Shown: piece by piece, positions 25,138 to 33,682 of the stretch | Position numbering within the stretch: position 1 is the stretch's first letter | How the letters are laid out: the number at the start of each line of letters is the position of its first letter | Source: Tateyamaria sp. Alg231-49 | GTDB lineage: Bacteria > Pseudomonadota > Alphaproteobacteria > Rhodobacterales > Rhodobacteraceae | Direction of reading: 5' to 3' | NCBI RefSeq assembly: GCF_900143535.1 | Contig: NZ_FRFA01000011.1 | Span: 1 to 64,000, forward strand | DNA length: 64,000 nt | Made by a program: the position numbers and the translations under genes | Notes under the pieces: model-generated | Database searches by the model: none | What the model was told of the DNA's origin: nothing | What the model saw: the letters and a program-made list of their open reading frames with translations, nothing else

Positions 25138-26636
25138 CACATCACCGCGCCAATCTGCCATGGGACGAATTCATAGTCCCCAAGGCCCTGTGCTTCGGAT
25201 TTACTCATTTCCCCGCTCGCGACGCGGAGGAACAGGTCGTAGATTTCGCGCCCTTTTTCCTCAAGGGAAACGCCGTCCGTCAACATGGCACCTGCGTTCA
25301 CATCCATGTCTTCGGTCATGCGGTTGTACATCGCAGAATTGGTGGCCACCTTGATGGTGGGTGCCGGTTTCGATCCAAAGGCAGACCCGCGCCCGGTGGT
25401 AAAGCACACGAGATTGCACCCTCCCGCGATCTGCCCTGTCACGCTGGCTGGGTCATAGCCGGGACTGTCCATGAAGGTGAACCCGGTTTCGCGCACGATC
25501 TCCGCGTATTTGTAGACGCCCGTCAGTGGGGTGGTGCCCCCTTTGGCCGCTGCACCCAGTGACTTTTCAAGGATAGTGGTCAACCCTCCAGCCTTGTTTC
25601 CCGGGCTGGGGTTGTTGTCCATGCTGCCCTTGTTGCGCTCTGTGTAATCTTCCCACCATTTGATCAAACCGATCAGGCGATCGCCCGTCGCACGATCCGC
25701 CGCGCGGGCGGTCAACAGGTGTTCTGCCCCGTAAATCTCGGGCGTTTCGGCCAACACGCCGGTGCCCCCTTGGGCCACCAGCAGGTCCGTCGCATAACCC
25801 AATGCCGGATTGGCAGTGATCCCAGACCACGCATCCGATCCACCGCACTGCAACGCAACTTTCAGTGCAGAGACAGGGCAAGGTGTGCGTGTCGCCTCAT
25901 TCGCGATGGGTAACATCGCCTCGACCTTCTCGATACCCTTTTCAATCGTGCGGCGCAGTCCGGCCACAGACTGGATGTTCATCGTCTGGAACGTAGGCCC
26001 TTGCTTCAACCCCCACGCCTCGAGCAACCAGTCGATCTGGTTCATCTCGCACCCAAGGCCCACCATCAGAACAGCGGCATGGTTGGGGTGGCGGGCATAG
26101 CCCCACATGACACGTTGCAACGCCTCGAACCCATCCCCTGAGTCAGCCATGCCGCAGCCAGTGCCATGCACAAAGGCAACGACGCCATCCACGTTGGGGT
26201 AAGCCGCGAGAATCTCCGGTGTGAAATGCGCGGCAATCATGCGGGCCGCAGTGGCCGAGCAGTTCACAGATGTCACAATGGCCACGTAGTTGCGCGTGCC
26301 CACCGACCCGTTTGCGCGCTGATATCCCATAAAGGTGTCTCCGCCCGAGGGCGTGGCGGGGCGTAGGTTTGTGCCAAATTCGTAATCGACATCCGTGGCG
26401 CGGAATTCGACGTTGTGTGTGTGCACGTGATCGCCTGCTGCGATGTCCTGCGCCGCGTACCCGATCACTTGCGCGTATTTGCGGATCGGAGTGCCCTTTG
26501 CCATGTCGCAAGCGGCTATCTTGTGTCCCGACGGAATCAGGGCACGCGTTTTGGCGGCTTCAATGGTAACCCCAACTTCGAGAGCGCGGGTGGCGGTTAC
26601 GACAGTGTCTGTTTCATCAAGACGAATGAAATCCAT
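25137..26636 (-). CDS. UxaA/GarD-family (altronate/galactarate) dehydratase
   Basis: The start is the ATG at 26636 (MDFIRLDETDTVVTATRALE); the upstream extension overlaps the PhyH gene and is not used. About residues 10-90 form the SAF domain (DMAKGTPIRKYAQVIGYAAQ). The C-terminal catalytic part has GTRNYVAIVTSVNCSATAAR, HGTGCGM and GGSDAWSGITANPALGYA. It dehydrates a sugar acid such as altronate or galactarate to a 2-keto-3-deoxy acid. The PfkB kinase in the same operon is a logical next step. Confidence 0.82.
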   Translation of the reverse strand: MDFIRLDETDTVVTATRALEVGVTIEAAKTRALIPSGHKIAACDMAKGTPIRKYAQVIGYAAQDIAAGDHVHTHNVEFRATDVDYEFGTNLRPATPSGGDTFMGYQRANGSVGTRNYVAIVTSVNCSATAARMIAAHFTPEILAAYPNVDGVVAFVHGTGCGMADSGDGFEALQRVMWGYARHPNHAAVLMVGLGCEMNQIDWLLEAWGLKQGPTFQTMNIQSVAGLRRTIEKGIEKVEAMLPIANEATRTPCPVSALKVALQCGGSDAWSGITANPALGYATDLLVAQGGTGVLAETPEIYGAEHLLTARAADRATGDRLIGLIKWWEDYTERNKGSMDNNPSPGNKAGGLTTILEKSLGAAAKGGTTPLTGVYKYAEIVRETGFTFMDSPGYDPASVTGQIAGGCNLVCFTTGRGSAFGSKPAPTIKVATNSAMYNRMTEDMDVNAGAMLTDGVSLEEKGREIYDLFLRVASGEMSKSEAQGLGDYEFVPWQIGAVM

Positions 26637-26644
26637 TTGTTCTC

Positions 26645-27589
26645 TCAAGCGCAATACGGGGCGTCGGACGCCCAGCGGTGGATCGGAATATGCGGGTTCA
26701 CGGCAAGACGGTCGCGCGTCGCAAACCATGCATCACGCCAGACCCGCCAATCCTTCAGTTCTGCCTTTGGTGTCACATGGCTGCGTGCAATGAAACTTGG
26801 AAAGTGTTCACGCCCCGTATTCTGGCCAGTCTTGGAAAAGCGAAGATCAAAAGACCAGCGAAAACCATCTGACATGTTCGGCAGCGACGCATGTGGCACC
26901 AAGGGATGAAACAGTACAACGCCCCCCGCTTTCACAGGCAACGGCACGGCACGGTCAACATCCAGAAACTTGGGTGCAATCGCCGTCTGCACCTGCGGGC
27001 AATGGGGCAACATACCGGCATCAACGCCGGGCATAACCTGAAGACAACCGTTGTCCAAAGTGGCATCCGTAATCGCAACCCAAACGGTGACCATGTCCGT
27101 CTGATCCGCTTCCTCCAACCCCACGGCGCGGTCCTGATGCCAGTCGGTGCGGGTGATATGCGCGCGCGTTTCCTCTGCACCCAACTGAGGGCTAGGGGGT
27201 TTGATGCGCACATGCTGGATCGGGTTGAGCGTCAGTTCAGGCCCAATCAATGCCTCCGCCAGATCAAGGATGCGTTCGTGCATAACCAAATCAAAAATGG
27301 CAGGTCCAAAATGCATGGGCGTATCCGGCGCGATCTCGCCTCCCGGCAGGCTGATGTCCATGGGCTGAAACCAATCACAGCCTGCGGCATATGACGCGCT
27401 GAGCTTGGCCCAGAAATCCATGTCACGCCCATCCGGCACGCGCCCTTCCGCTGACCATCCGTCATAAAGCGAGTCCAGAAGATCACTATATTCCGCCCTC
27501 ACACTGCCCAGCACATCACAGGGCAGCACATCATCAACGACCAGATATCCCGCCGAATAGAACTGCGTGACTTGGGCGTCGGTCAGCAT
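26645..27589 (-). CDS. Phytanoyl-CoA dioxygenase (PhyH)-family oxygenase, second copy
   Basis: The 314-residue protein has the iron-binding HxD in TDWHQDRAVG and the distal His in VLFHPLVPHASLPN, with an Arg in RWSFDLRF downstream. It is too different from the PhyH at 24235 to be a recent duplicate. GAGGAGGGGAGA before the ATG is an excellent ribosome site. It sits between the TRAP permease and the dehydratase, suggesting an early step after uptake. Confidence 0.82.
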   Translation of the reverse strand: MLTDAQVTQFYSAGYLVVDDVLPCDVLGSVRAEYSDLLDSLYDGWSAEGRVPDGRDMDFWAKLSASYAAGCDWFQPMDISLPGGEIAPDTPMHFGPAIFDLVMHERILDLAEALIGPELTLNPIQHVRIKPPSPQLGAEETRAHITRTDWHQDRAVGLEEADQTDMVTVWVAITDATLDNGCLQVMPGVDAGMLPHCPQVQTAIAPKFLDVDRAVPLPVKAGGVVLFHPLVPHASLPNMSDGFRWSFDLRFSKTGQNTGREHFPSFIARSHVTPKAELKDWRVWRDAWFATRDRLAVNPHIPIHRWASDAPYCA

Positions 27590-27601
27590 TCTCCCCCTCC
27601 T

Positions 27602-29224
27602 CTAAAGCAGGATGGATATGATCGGCGGATAGATCAGTAGCACCGAAAGCGCGATCAGCTGGATGCCAATGAATGGCAGGAAACCCTTGAAGATGTCGGT
27701 CAGCGTGATGTGCGGCGGAGCAACTGATTTCAGATAGAACGCCGCAGGGCCAAAGGGTGGCGAAAGGAAGCTCACCTGCATGTTCATACAGAACACCACC
27801 CCGAACCAGATCGCCACGTGGCGCGGGTTCAACTCTCCAAACAGACCAATCTCGTCCAAGGGCAAGCGCAGAACGATGGGCAGGAAGACGGGGATGATCA
27901 GCAGAACGATCCCGACCCAGTCCATGAATGCGCCCATGAACAGCAGGATCAGCATCATCAGCAGAATCACCAACATGGTGGGCAGTTCAGAGCCAACGAT
28001 AAAATCGGCCACATAAGTCGGCCCGCCTGCAATGGTGTAGGCCCCCGCCAGAGTGGCGGCACCAATGGTCACCCAGATAATCGTGCCGGTGGATTTCAAT
28101 GTGCGCATCAGCGAGTCCCAGACCAGTTCGGTCGAGGCTTCACCACGCAAAAGCGCAATGATAAAGACCGCTGCCGCGCCCATGCCAGCCGCTTCGGTGA
28201 TCCCGGTGATCCCACCATAAATCGACCCCATGACAACGCCGATCACAACAATGGGCGGGACAAGACCTTTGCCCATCGACCAGCCGGTCAAAGTGCGTTC
28301 CTTACCAAAGACGAAAAAGGCCAGACCAAGGCTGACAGCCACCATGATACCAAAGATGTAGATGTATTCGGATGTGCCCCAGAAGGCCGCATCACCCGTG
28401 TTCGCCGCGTTCGACCCGGAGAATTCAAAGAAACACGCTCGCAGGAACAGCGCCGTACCAAAACCAGCAACCAACACGTTGAGGAAGGCAAGGAACAGAC
28501 CCGCCTTTTCGCCGCCTTGCGGTTCGCCTTCGACCGGTTCGGGCAGCGGCGCGTCCTCTGGTTTCAGCTGTGTGCGAATGATGATGTAGATGATGATGAA
28601 CGAGGCCAGCATGAAACCGGGGATAAAGGACGCAGTGAACAGCGCCTTGATCGAGGTTTCAGTGATGAGGCCATAGATGATCAGAACGATAGACGGGGGA
28701 ATCATGGTGCCCAACGAACCGGATGCACAGATCACACCGATCGCGAGGTTCTGGTTATAGCCAAGCCTCAACATTTGCGGCAACGCGATCAAGCCGAGCA
28801 GAACAACTTCACCGCCAATGATGCCTGACATCGCGGCCATGATTACGGCCATGATCGATGTAACGATGGCGATGCCACCGCGAGTGCGGTTCAGCCAGAC
28901 ATTGAGAGATGAATACATCTCCTTTGCGATACCCGAGCGTTCGAGCAGTGCGGCCATGAAGATGAACAGCGGAATGGATATGAGGACATAGTCCGTTAAG
29001 AGCCCATATATTTTCTGAGCTAAGATATTGAGCGGCCCCGATCCGGGCCTGCCGGTCAAAATGCCATCTCCAAAGGTCCAGGGAGCCAGAAGAAGTTCGG
29101 GCTCAAACTTCATCACCAGCACCAGAACGGCCAAAACAGCCGATGCAAGACCCAGCGGCATGCCGATGGCCAGAAGCAGGATCAGGCCCAACATCAGGAC
29201 CAGAGAAATTGTACCAATATCCAT
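27602..29224 (-). CDS. dctM: TRAP transporter large permease (DctM family)
   Basis: The 540-residue membrane protein carries DctM features, including the FIFMAALLERSGIAKEMYSS loop, SGIIGGEVVLLGLIALPQML, and SGSLGTMIPPSIVLIIYG. It is longer than the roughly 430-residue core because of an insertion near residues 225-310, as in TRAP systems with long DctQ partners. It uses an ion gradient to import the ligand delivered by DctP. Confidence 0.9.
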   Translation of the reverse strand: MDIGTISLVLMLGLILLLAIGMPLGLASAVLAVLVLVMKFEPELLLAPWTFGDGILTGRPGSGPLNILAQKIYGLLTDYVLISIPLFIFMAALLERSGIAKEMYSSLNVWLNRTRGGIAIVTSIMAVIMAAMSGIIGGEVVLLGLIALPQMLRLGYNQNLAIGVICASGSLGTMIPPSIVLIIYGLITETSIKALFTASFIPGFMLASFIIIYIIIRTQLKPEDAPLPEPVEGEPQGGEKAGLFLAFLNVLVAGFGTALFLRACFFEFSGSNAANTGDAAFWGTSEYIYIFGIMVAVSLGLAFFVFGKERTLTGWSMGKGLVPPIVVIGVVMGSIYGGITGITEAAGMGAAAVFIIALLRGEASTELVWDSLMRTLKSTGTIIWVTIGAATLAGAYTIAGGPTYVADFIVGSELPTMLVILLMMLILLFMGAFMDWVGIVLLIIPVFLPIVLRLPLDEIGLFGELNPRHVAIWFGVVFCMNMQVSFLSPPFGPAAFYLKSVAPPHITLTDIFKGFLPFIGIQLIALSVLLIYPPIISILL

Positions 29225-29227
29225 GGA

Positions 29228-30118
29228 TCAGTCCTTTGCGGAAACGTGCTGACCGGTCACGTCGATGTCGCCGACACCGTCCGTTCCGACTTGGGCTTTG
29301 ATGCGGGCGATCTCGTCTTCGTCCAGATCGTCGCCACCGTAGTGGACCTCTTCCTTGTTCCAGTCAGAGATCAGATTGACGACAGCCTGAATGGCCACCA
29401 ACCCGACAATAAGCAGAACCATGGGTTTCAGCGTGGCAGGAATCGGTGGATCAAAGGCGGTGCCAAAGGTTTCCCAGCGATAGAATTTGTCGAATGCCTC
29501 GCCATAGCCGCCATAGATTAGAAAGAATGCGAAAGTGACGATTAGCACGGTGGAAATCGTGTCGAACACACGCTGGAGCCAGCGCGGCACTGCATCATAT
29601 AGCAGGACAATTCGGATATGGCTGCGCTGCTGCATCGCATAAAGGCCCGCACACAAGAACACGAACCCGGCCAGCCAGAGTGACATTTCGTTGGCCCAGA
29701 GTGTGGGCGCTTCGAACACATAGCGCAGCATCACCTCGTAAAGCATCACGGACGTCAGGCACACGATCAGCATCATGGTGATGCGGCCGATAAAGACAGC
29801 CAGTCGGTCTGCCGGCTTCCAGCTTTCGAACTCCATGCCAGCGCGGCGCACAGTGCGTACGCCGATATAGATCAAAATCGGAATGAAAATCATTGCCAGC
29901 CAATCAACGATGTCAGCAGTTCCACCGAACAAGCCACTCAAACCGGGAGTGACGTCCACACGGCCAAACAGCGCCGACAGCTTGTCGAATTCGGACGGAT
30001 CAGTCGGTGGAAAAAACGTCAGGGTGAAAGCGGGCATGTGCCACACAACCCAGCCTGCGGCAAAGATGAAGGCCATTGGCACGAGCCATTCAATCAGAGT
30101 GCCGGAACGCACCTGCAT
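29228..30118 (-). CDS. dctQ: TRAP transporter small permease (DctQ family), extended form
   Basis: From the ATG at 30118 (a GTG one codon earlier is also possible; AGGGGGA lies upstream) the protein has 296 residues. This is well above the usual 160-200. The DctQ core (YEVMLRYVFEAPTLWANEMS) lies in the middle, preceded by an extra N-terminal membrane region and followed by an acidic cytoplasmic tail (DDLDEDEIARIKAQVG). It pairs with the DctM at 27602. Confidence 0.87.
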   Translation of the reverse strand: MQVRSGTLIEWLVPMAFIFAAGWVVWHMPAFTLTFFPPTDPSEFDKLSALFGRVDVTPGLSGLFGGTADIVDWLAMIFIPILIYIGVRTVRRAGMEFESWKPADRLAVFIGRITMMLIVCLTSVMLYEVMLRYVFEAPTLWANEMSLWLAGFVFLCAGLYAMQQRSHIRIVLLYDAVPRWLQRVFDTISTVLIVTFAFFLIYGGYGEAFDKFYRWETFGTAFDPPIPATLKPMVLLIVGLVAIQAVVNLISDWNKEEVHYGGDDLDEDEIARIKAQVGTDGVGDIDVTGQHVSAKD

Positions 30119-30179
30119 CACATAATCCCCCTGTCCCGAAAATTCTTGAGCGCGTCTTATCGTGCGCCTTCAAGTGGAT

Positions 30180-30203
30180 GGGGTCCCGCCATGGCGGAAC
30201 CCC
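30180..30203. promoter_or_regulatory. Strong intercistronic hairpin between dctP and dctQ
   Basis: GGGGT(C)CCGCCA pairs with TGGCGG(A)ACCCC with a single mismatch. It lies just after the dctP stop and about 60 bases before dctQ on the minus strand, without a following T-run. Such hairpins in solute-binding-protein operons protect the upstream message or partly terminate transcription, allowing more DctP than permease. The role is inferred from position. Confidence 0.5.
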
Positions 30204-30218
30204 TGATAGCATAGTCGC

Positions 30219-31244
30219 TTACTGGGACACGAGGCCGAGTTGCGTCAGGTAACCGAGGTGCGATTCCACCAACGCTTTGGCTTCTGGCGTATCAGCAAAC
30301 TCAGGCCATGTGGCTTGGGCTGCATCGCGGAACTTCTGCAGCTCATCAGGCGCCCACTGAGACAAAGTCACACCGTCTGCACGCAGTTGAGCCGCCGCTT
30401 CAGCATTCGCTTTTTCAAACGTCAGCGCGGTGCGCAGAGCCAGTGCTTCCATAGCGACCTTCATGATCGTCTGGTGCGCTGCGGGCATCGCGTCGAACAC
30501 GGCCTTGTTGCACGCCAGGTGATCCGAAGGCATCGAGTGGAAGCCGGGGAAGTTTGCATACTTAACGATGTCATAGAGACCAAGGCCGACGTTATTGGCC
30601 AGACCAGATGCGTCCGCACCGTCGATGATGCCTGTTTCCAGAGCGGTAAAGATCTCGGTGAAGTCCATCACGATGGGCGAGGCGCCCAGCTTTTCAAAGA
30701 TTTTGGTTTCCATGCCGGGGGGCGAACGGAATTTCCAGTCTTTAAAGTCAGCAACCTTCTCGATTGGCTTGGAAGAGGCAAACGACTCTTGACCGTAAAC
30801 CCACCAGCCGATCAGCTCCATGCCGTACTTGTTGTACAGGGGTGCCGCTGCTTCACGACCGCCACCGAAATACAGCCAGCTCAGCTGTTGGTAAGGCGTT
30901 TCGTAGCCGCCCATGATGTCGCCCACAAACTGGAACGCCGAGTTTTTACCAGTTTGGTAGCCACCACCGGTCATGTCACAGTCAAGAATGCCCGTGGCTG
31001 CCGCGTCAAAAGTCTCAACCGACTTCACAACAGACGAGCTGTAGAACATTTCAACCTGGATGCCGCCGCCGGACATTGTCTGAATGTCTTCGACGTATTG
31101 AGCGGCCAGCTTACCCGACACGGTTTCTGGTGCGTAGTGTGTTTGGATGCGCAGTTTGGTTTCCTGCGCGCCAGCTGTCATTGCCGTACTTGCCGCAAGC
31201 GCAGCCACGGCGGCGACGGATGCCGCCTTCTTCATGAATGTCAT
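30219..31244 (-). CDS. dctP: TRAP transporter substrate-binding protein (DctP family)
   Basis: The 341-residue protein starts after GGGAGGATAAT and has a signal peptide ending at GAQ|E (about residue 27). R173 in KDWKFRSPPGMETKIF is at the position of the conserved Arg that binds a carboxylate in DctP proteins, so the imported compound is probably an organic or sugar acid. It is the first gene of the minus-strand operon that runs to 11831, divergent from the GntR-type regulator. Confidence 0.9.
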   Translation of the reverse strand: MTFMKKAASVAAVAALAASTAMTAGAQETKLRIQTHYAPETVSGKLAAQYVEDIQTMSGGGIQVEMFYSSSVVKSVETFDAAATGILDCDMTGGGYQTGKNSAFQFVGDIMGGYETPYQQLSWLYFGGGREAAAPLYNKYGMELIGWWVYGQESFASSKPIEKVADFKDWKFRSPPGMETKIFEKLGASPIVMDFTEIFTALETGIIDGADASGLANNVGLGLYDIVKYANFPGFHSMPSDHLACNKAVFDAMPAAHQTIMKVAMEALALRTALTFEKANAEAAAQLRADGVTLSQWAPDELQKFRDAAQATWPEFADTPEAKALVESHLGYLTQLGLVSQ

Positions 31245-31443
31245 ATTATCCTCCCAGATACATTTTTCATCGCACGCATTCGGGTCTTGGGCCCACTTTC
31301 ACGCGCTGTGTTTCCGAGGCTAAGCGGAGATTTCACGCACGACAACAGAAAACTGGAAATATTGGTTATTTTTGAGATTTTGTTGAAATTTCGAGATTTT
31401 ACGATTTACTACTCTGAACTGAAACAGCTCATGGCGGTGCCGC

Positions 31444-32079
31444 TTGCTCCAGAACACTGACATTTACGAGACCCTTAAGTACCGGCTGATGACCAACGGG
31501 TTTGCACACGGGCAAAAGCTTCGGGCCGAACACCTGCGGCAGGAATTTGGCTGTTCAGCCAGTACGATACGTGAGGTTTTGTTCCGACTTTCCACCCTTG
31601 GTCTGGTCGAATTTCGCGACCAGCGGGGCTTTCGCGTTCCTCAAAAATCCGCAAAGATTGTCAACGAACTGACCCACCTGCGTGTTCTGCTTGAGGCCGA
31701 AGGGACGGCCATGTCGATTCGGTTAGGGGGCATCGCATGGGAGGCTCAGCTGACGGCCGCCCATCACCAACTCAGCCATCTTGAGATGCGCCTGCAATCC
31801 GCCGACGACACCGCCCCTTTTGTCGATCTGTGGTTCGCCGCCGAACGGCAATTCCACGAAACGCTGATCTCGGCCTGCGGATCTGATTCCTTGCGCACCA
31901 CGCACCACCAGATCTATTGCAGGTTTCGCCAGCAACTGATGGTCGAAGATCGGCAGTTTGATTTCATCTCGAACAACATCAAGCACCACCAGCAGATCCT
32001 TGATGCGGCCCTTTCAGGAGATGAGGCTCTGACGCGGCAGAAAATCCATGACCATTTGGCGCGGCACCTCACCGGCTAG
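31444..32079 (+). CDS. GntR-family regulator with FCD (FadR C-terminal) domain
   Basis: The 211 residues comprise a winged helix (QEFGCSASTIREVLFRLSTL) and an all-helical FCD domain in which FHETLISACGS and NIKHHQQILDAALSGD supply likely metal/ligand-binding His residues. In-frame stops upstream leave only a TTG at 31444 as start, with a weak ribosome site. It is divergent from dctP and is the obvious local regulator of the catabolic operon, responding to a carboxylate intermediate (inference). Confidence 0.85.
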   Translation: MLQNTDIYETLKYRLMTNGFAHGQKLRAEHLRQEFGCSASTIREVLFRLSTLGLVEFRDQRGFRVPQKSAKIVNELTHLRVLLEAEGTAMSIRLGGIAWEAQLTAAHHQLSHLEMRLQSADDTAPFVDLWFAAERQFHETLISACGSDSLRTTHHQIYCRFRQQLMVEDRQFDFISNNIKHHQQILDAALSGDEALTRQKIHDHLARHLTG

Positions 32080-32149
32080 GCGATAGGGTTGATGGTCCAA
32101 CCACACGGCATGCACCAGCCGCGAAGCCACGCAAACTCTCAGGTGAATC

Positions 32150-32662
32150 TCAGCTTGAAACGGTATCGGCCATATCTGTGTACAGACTTCGAAGACCATC
32201 CAACGTGGGATAAGGCGCCAAAGGGGCTTTGGGCGTTGAGATCCCCGACGCCAGAACAACAGTGTTGATCAGATCAAAAATGCCGCAGACTTCGACCACC
32301 TCATAGGCAGCCTCCTCAGTCCAACCCGAGCGCAAAACAGCTTCGAAAGCCTCCGCGATACCGTCGCTGTTTCGGCGGTGCAGACAGCGCGCATATTCAA
32401 GCAATGGCTGGATTCGCGCGTTGGTCGCCTCAATCGAACCGGAAAAAACTTCGGAAAACACCGTGTGGTAAAACACACAATAAGGGGTCGTGTTAAGCTC
32501 TGAAACAAACGCTGCAATCGCCTCTCGTTCGCCGCGCGACAAAGCCCCGTCCGAACACATGATGCCATCAAGCAGGCGCAGAACCTGATCCGAATTGCGC
32601 GGGAACAGACGAAGCACATCCGAAAGACCGCTCGAGGAAGAAAGACCAGAAAAATGTGTCAT
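32150..32662 (-). CDS. AhpD-like/carboxymuconolactone decarboxylase family protein with one active-site Cys
   Basis: The 170-residue helical protein shows the AhpD spacing E47-x11-T59-x2-C62-x3-H66 in the segment SELNTTPYCVFYHT. Relative to AhpD (E-x11-C-x2-C-x3-H) the first Cys is Thr while the second and the His remain, so the disulfide cycle of AhpD cannot work as usual. It lies convergent to the GntR regulator and 49 bases downstream of the DenD-like gene. Role unknown. Confidence 0.65.
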   Translation of the reverse strand: MTHFSGLSSSSGLSDVLRLFPRNSDQVLRLLDGIMCSDGALSRGEREAIAAFVSELNTTPYCVFYHTVFSEVFSGSIEATNARIQPLLEYARCLHRRNSDGIAEAFEAVLRSGWTEEAAYEVVEVCGIFDLINTVVLASGISTPKAPLAPYPTLDGLRSLYTDMADTVSS

Positions 32663-32710
32663 ATGTGGCAGCTTCCCATCGCATTGCGCGCCGTTCTTTT
32701 CCTATTGGCT

Positions 32711-33682
32711 TTACCGCCCCGGCAAATCCTCAGCCACATACACGTCAATAATCTCGCGGAACGTCGTTTCCGCCTCAAACCCCAACGCCTTGGCCCGTTC
32801 CGGTGCAAAATTGCGCGGCCACCCATCCACAATCTTGGCGATGGCCTCGTCCGGCTGCGGCTTGATCAAGGCCACGACGTTGTTGCCGGCAACTTCGCGC
32901 AACGCCTCAATCTGTTCGGCAACAGTGCAGGACAGGCCCGGCAGGTTCAGCGCCCGGCGTCCCTCTAACCGGTCTGTGTCCAGCGTCCCGGCATGGGCCA
33001 GAAACCCGGCGGCAGAGCGGGGCGATGCATGCCAGTGGCGCACCGTATCATCGACCGGCAAGATGGCCTCCATCCCGTTCAAAGGCTCACGAATGATGCC
33101 CGAGAAAAAGGAGGAAGCGGCAAGGTTGGCCTTGCCCGGACGCACACAAATCGTCGGCAGGCGCAGGGACATCCCATCAATGAACCCCTTGCGGCTGAAA
33201 TCCTGCACCATCAACTCGCAAGACGCCTTTTGCGCGCCATAGCTGGTCTGGGGTGAGGTCAGGAATTCATCTCCGATCTTGTCCGGATAGGGACCCCCAA
33301 ACACCGCAATGGACGAGGTGAAAACGACCCGAGGCACATATTCCCCACCTGTCGCGCGATGCTGCGCACGCAACGCCTCAAGGAAATGCCACATCGGCAG
33401 CATGTTCACCTGCCAGCCGAGATCAAAATTCGTCTCTGCCTCGCCCGAAACGATGGAGGCGAGGAAATAGATTACATCGAAGCGTTCAGCCGCCAGCGCG
33501 GCTCCTTCGGCGGCCACAGACAGGTTGCCAACCCGGCGATCCTTGCCCGCGCCACCCTCAGGAAACGCCATGTCATGCAGCGTCAGAGTGACTGGCGCAC
33601 CGTCCAGCCCTTCGGCCTCCAGCTTGTGGGCCAGTTTCTGACCCACCATGCCACCACCACCGAGAATAAGTACCCGCATCAT
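32711..33682 (-). CDS. NAD-dependent epimerase/dehydratase-family dehydrogenase, DenD-like (D-erythronate dehydrogenase)
   Basis: The 323 residues are an extended short-chain dehydrogenase with the glycine-rich LILGGGGMVGQKLA motif, FTSSIAVFGG containing the catalytic Ser, and the YGAQK motif. The LPTICVRPGKANLAASSFFS block is typical of DenD enzymes, which oxidise D-erythronate at C2. It overlaps the LtnD-like gene upstream. A choice between ATGs at 33682 and 33679 cannot be made. The kinase and aldolase of the erythronate route are not in the window. Confidence 0.72.
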   Translation of the reverse strand: MMRVLILGGGGMVGQKLAHKLEAEGLDGAPVTLTLHDMAFPEGGAGKDRRVGNLSVAAEGAALAAERFDVIYFLASIVSGEAETNFDLGWQVNMLPMWHFLEALRAQHRATGGEYVPRVVFTSSIAVFGGPYPDKIGDEFLTSPQTSYGAQKASCELMVQDFSRKGFIDGMSLRLPTICVRPGKANLAASSFFSGIIREPLNGMEAILPVDDTVRHWHASPRSAAGFLAHAGTLDTDRLEGRRALNLPGLSCTVAEQIEALREVAGNNVVALIKPQPDEAIAKIVDGWPRNFAPERAKALGFEAETTFREIIDVYVAEDLPGR

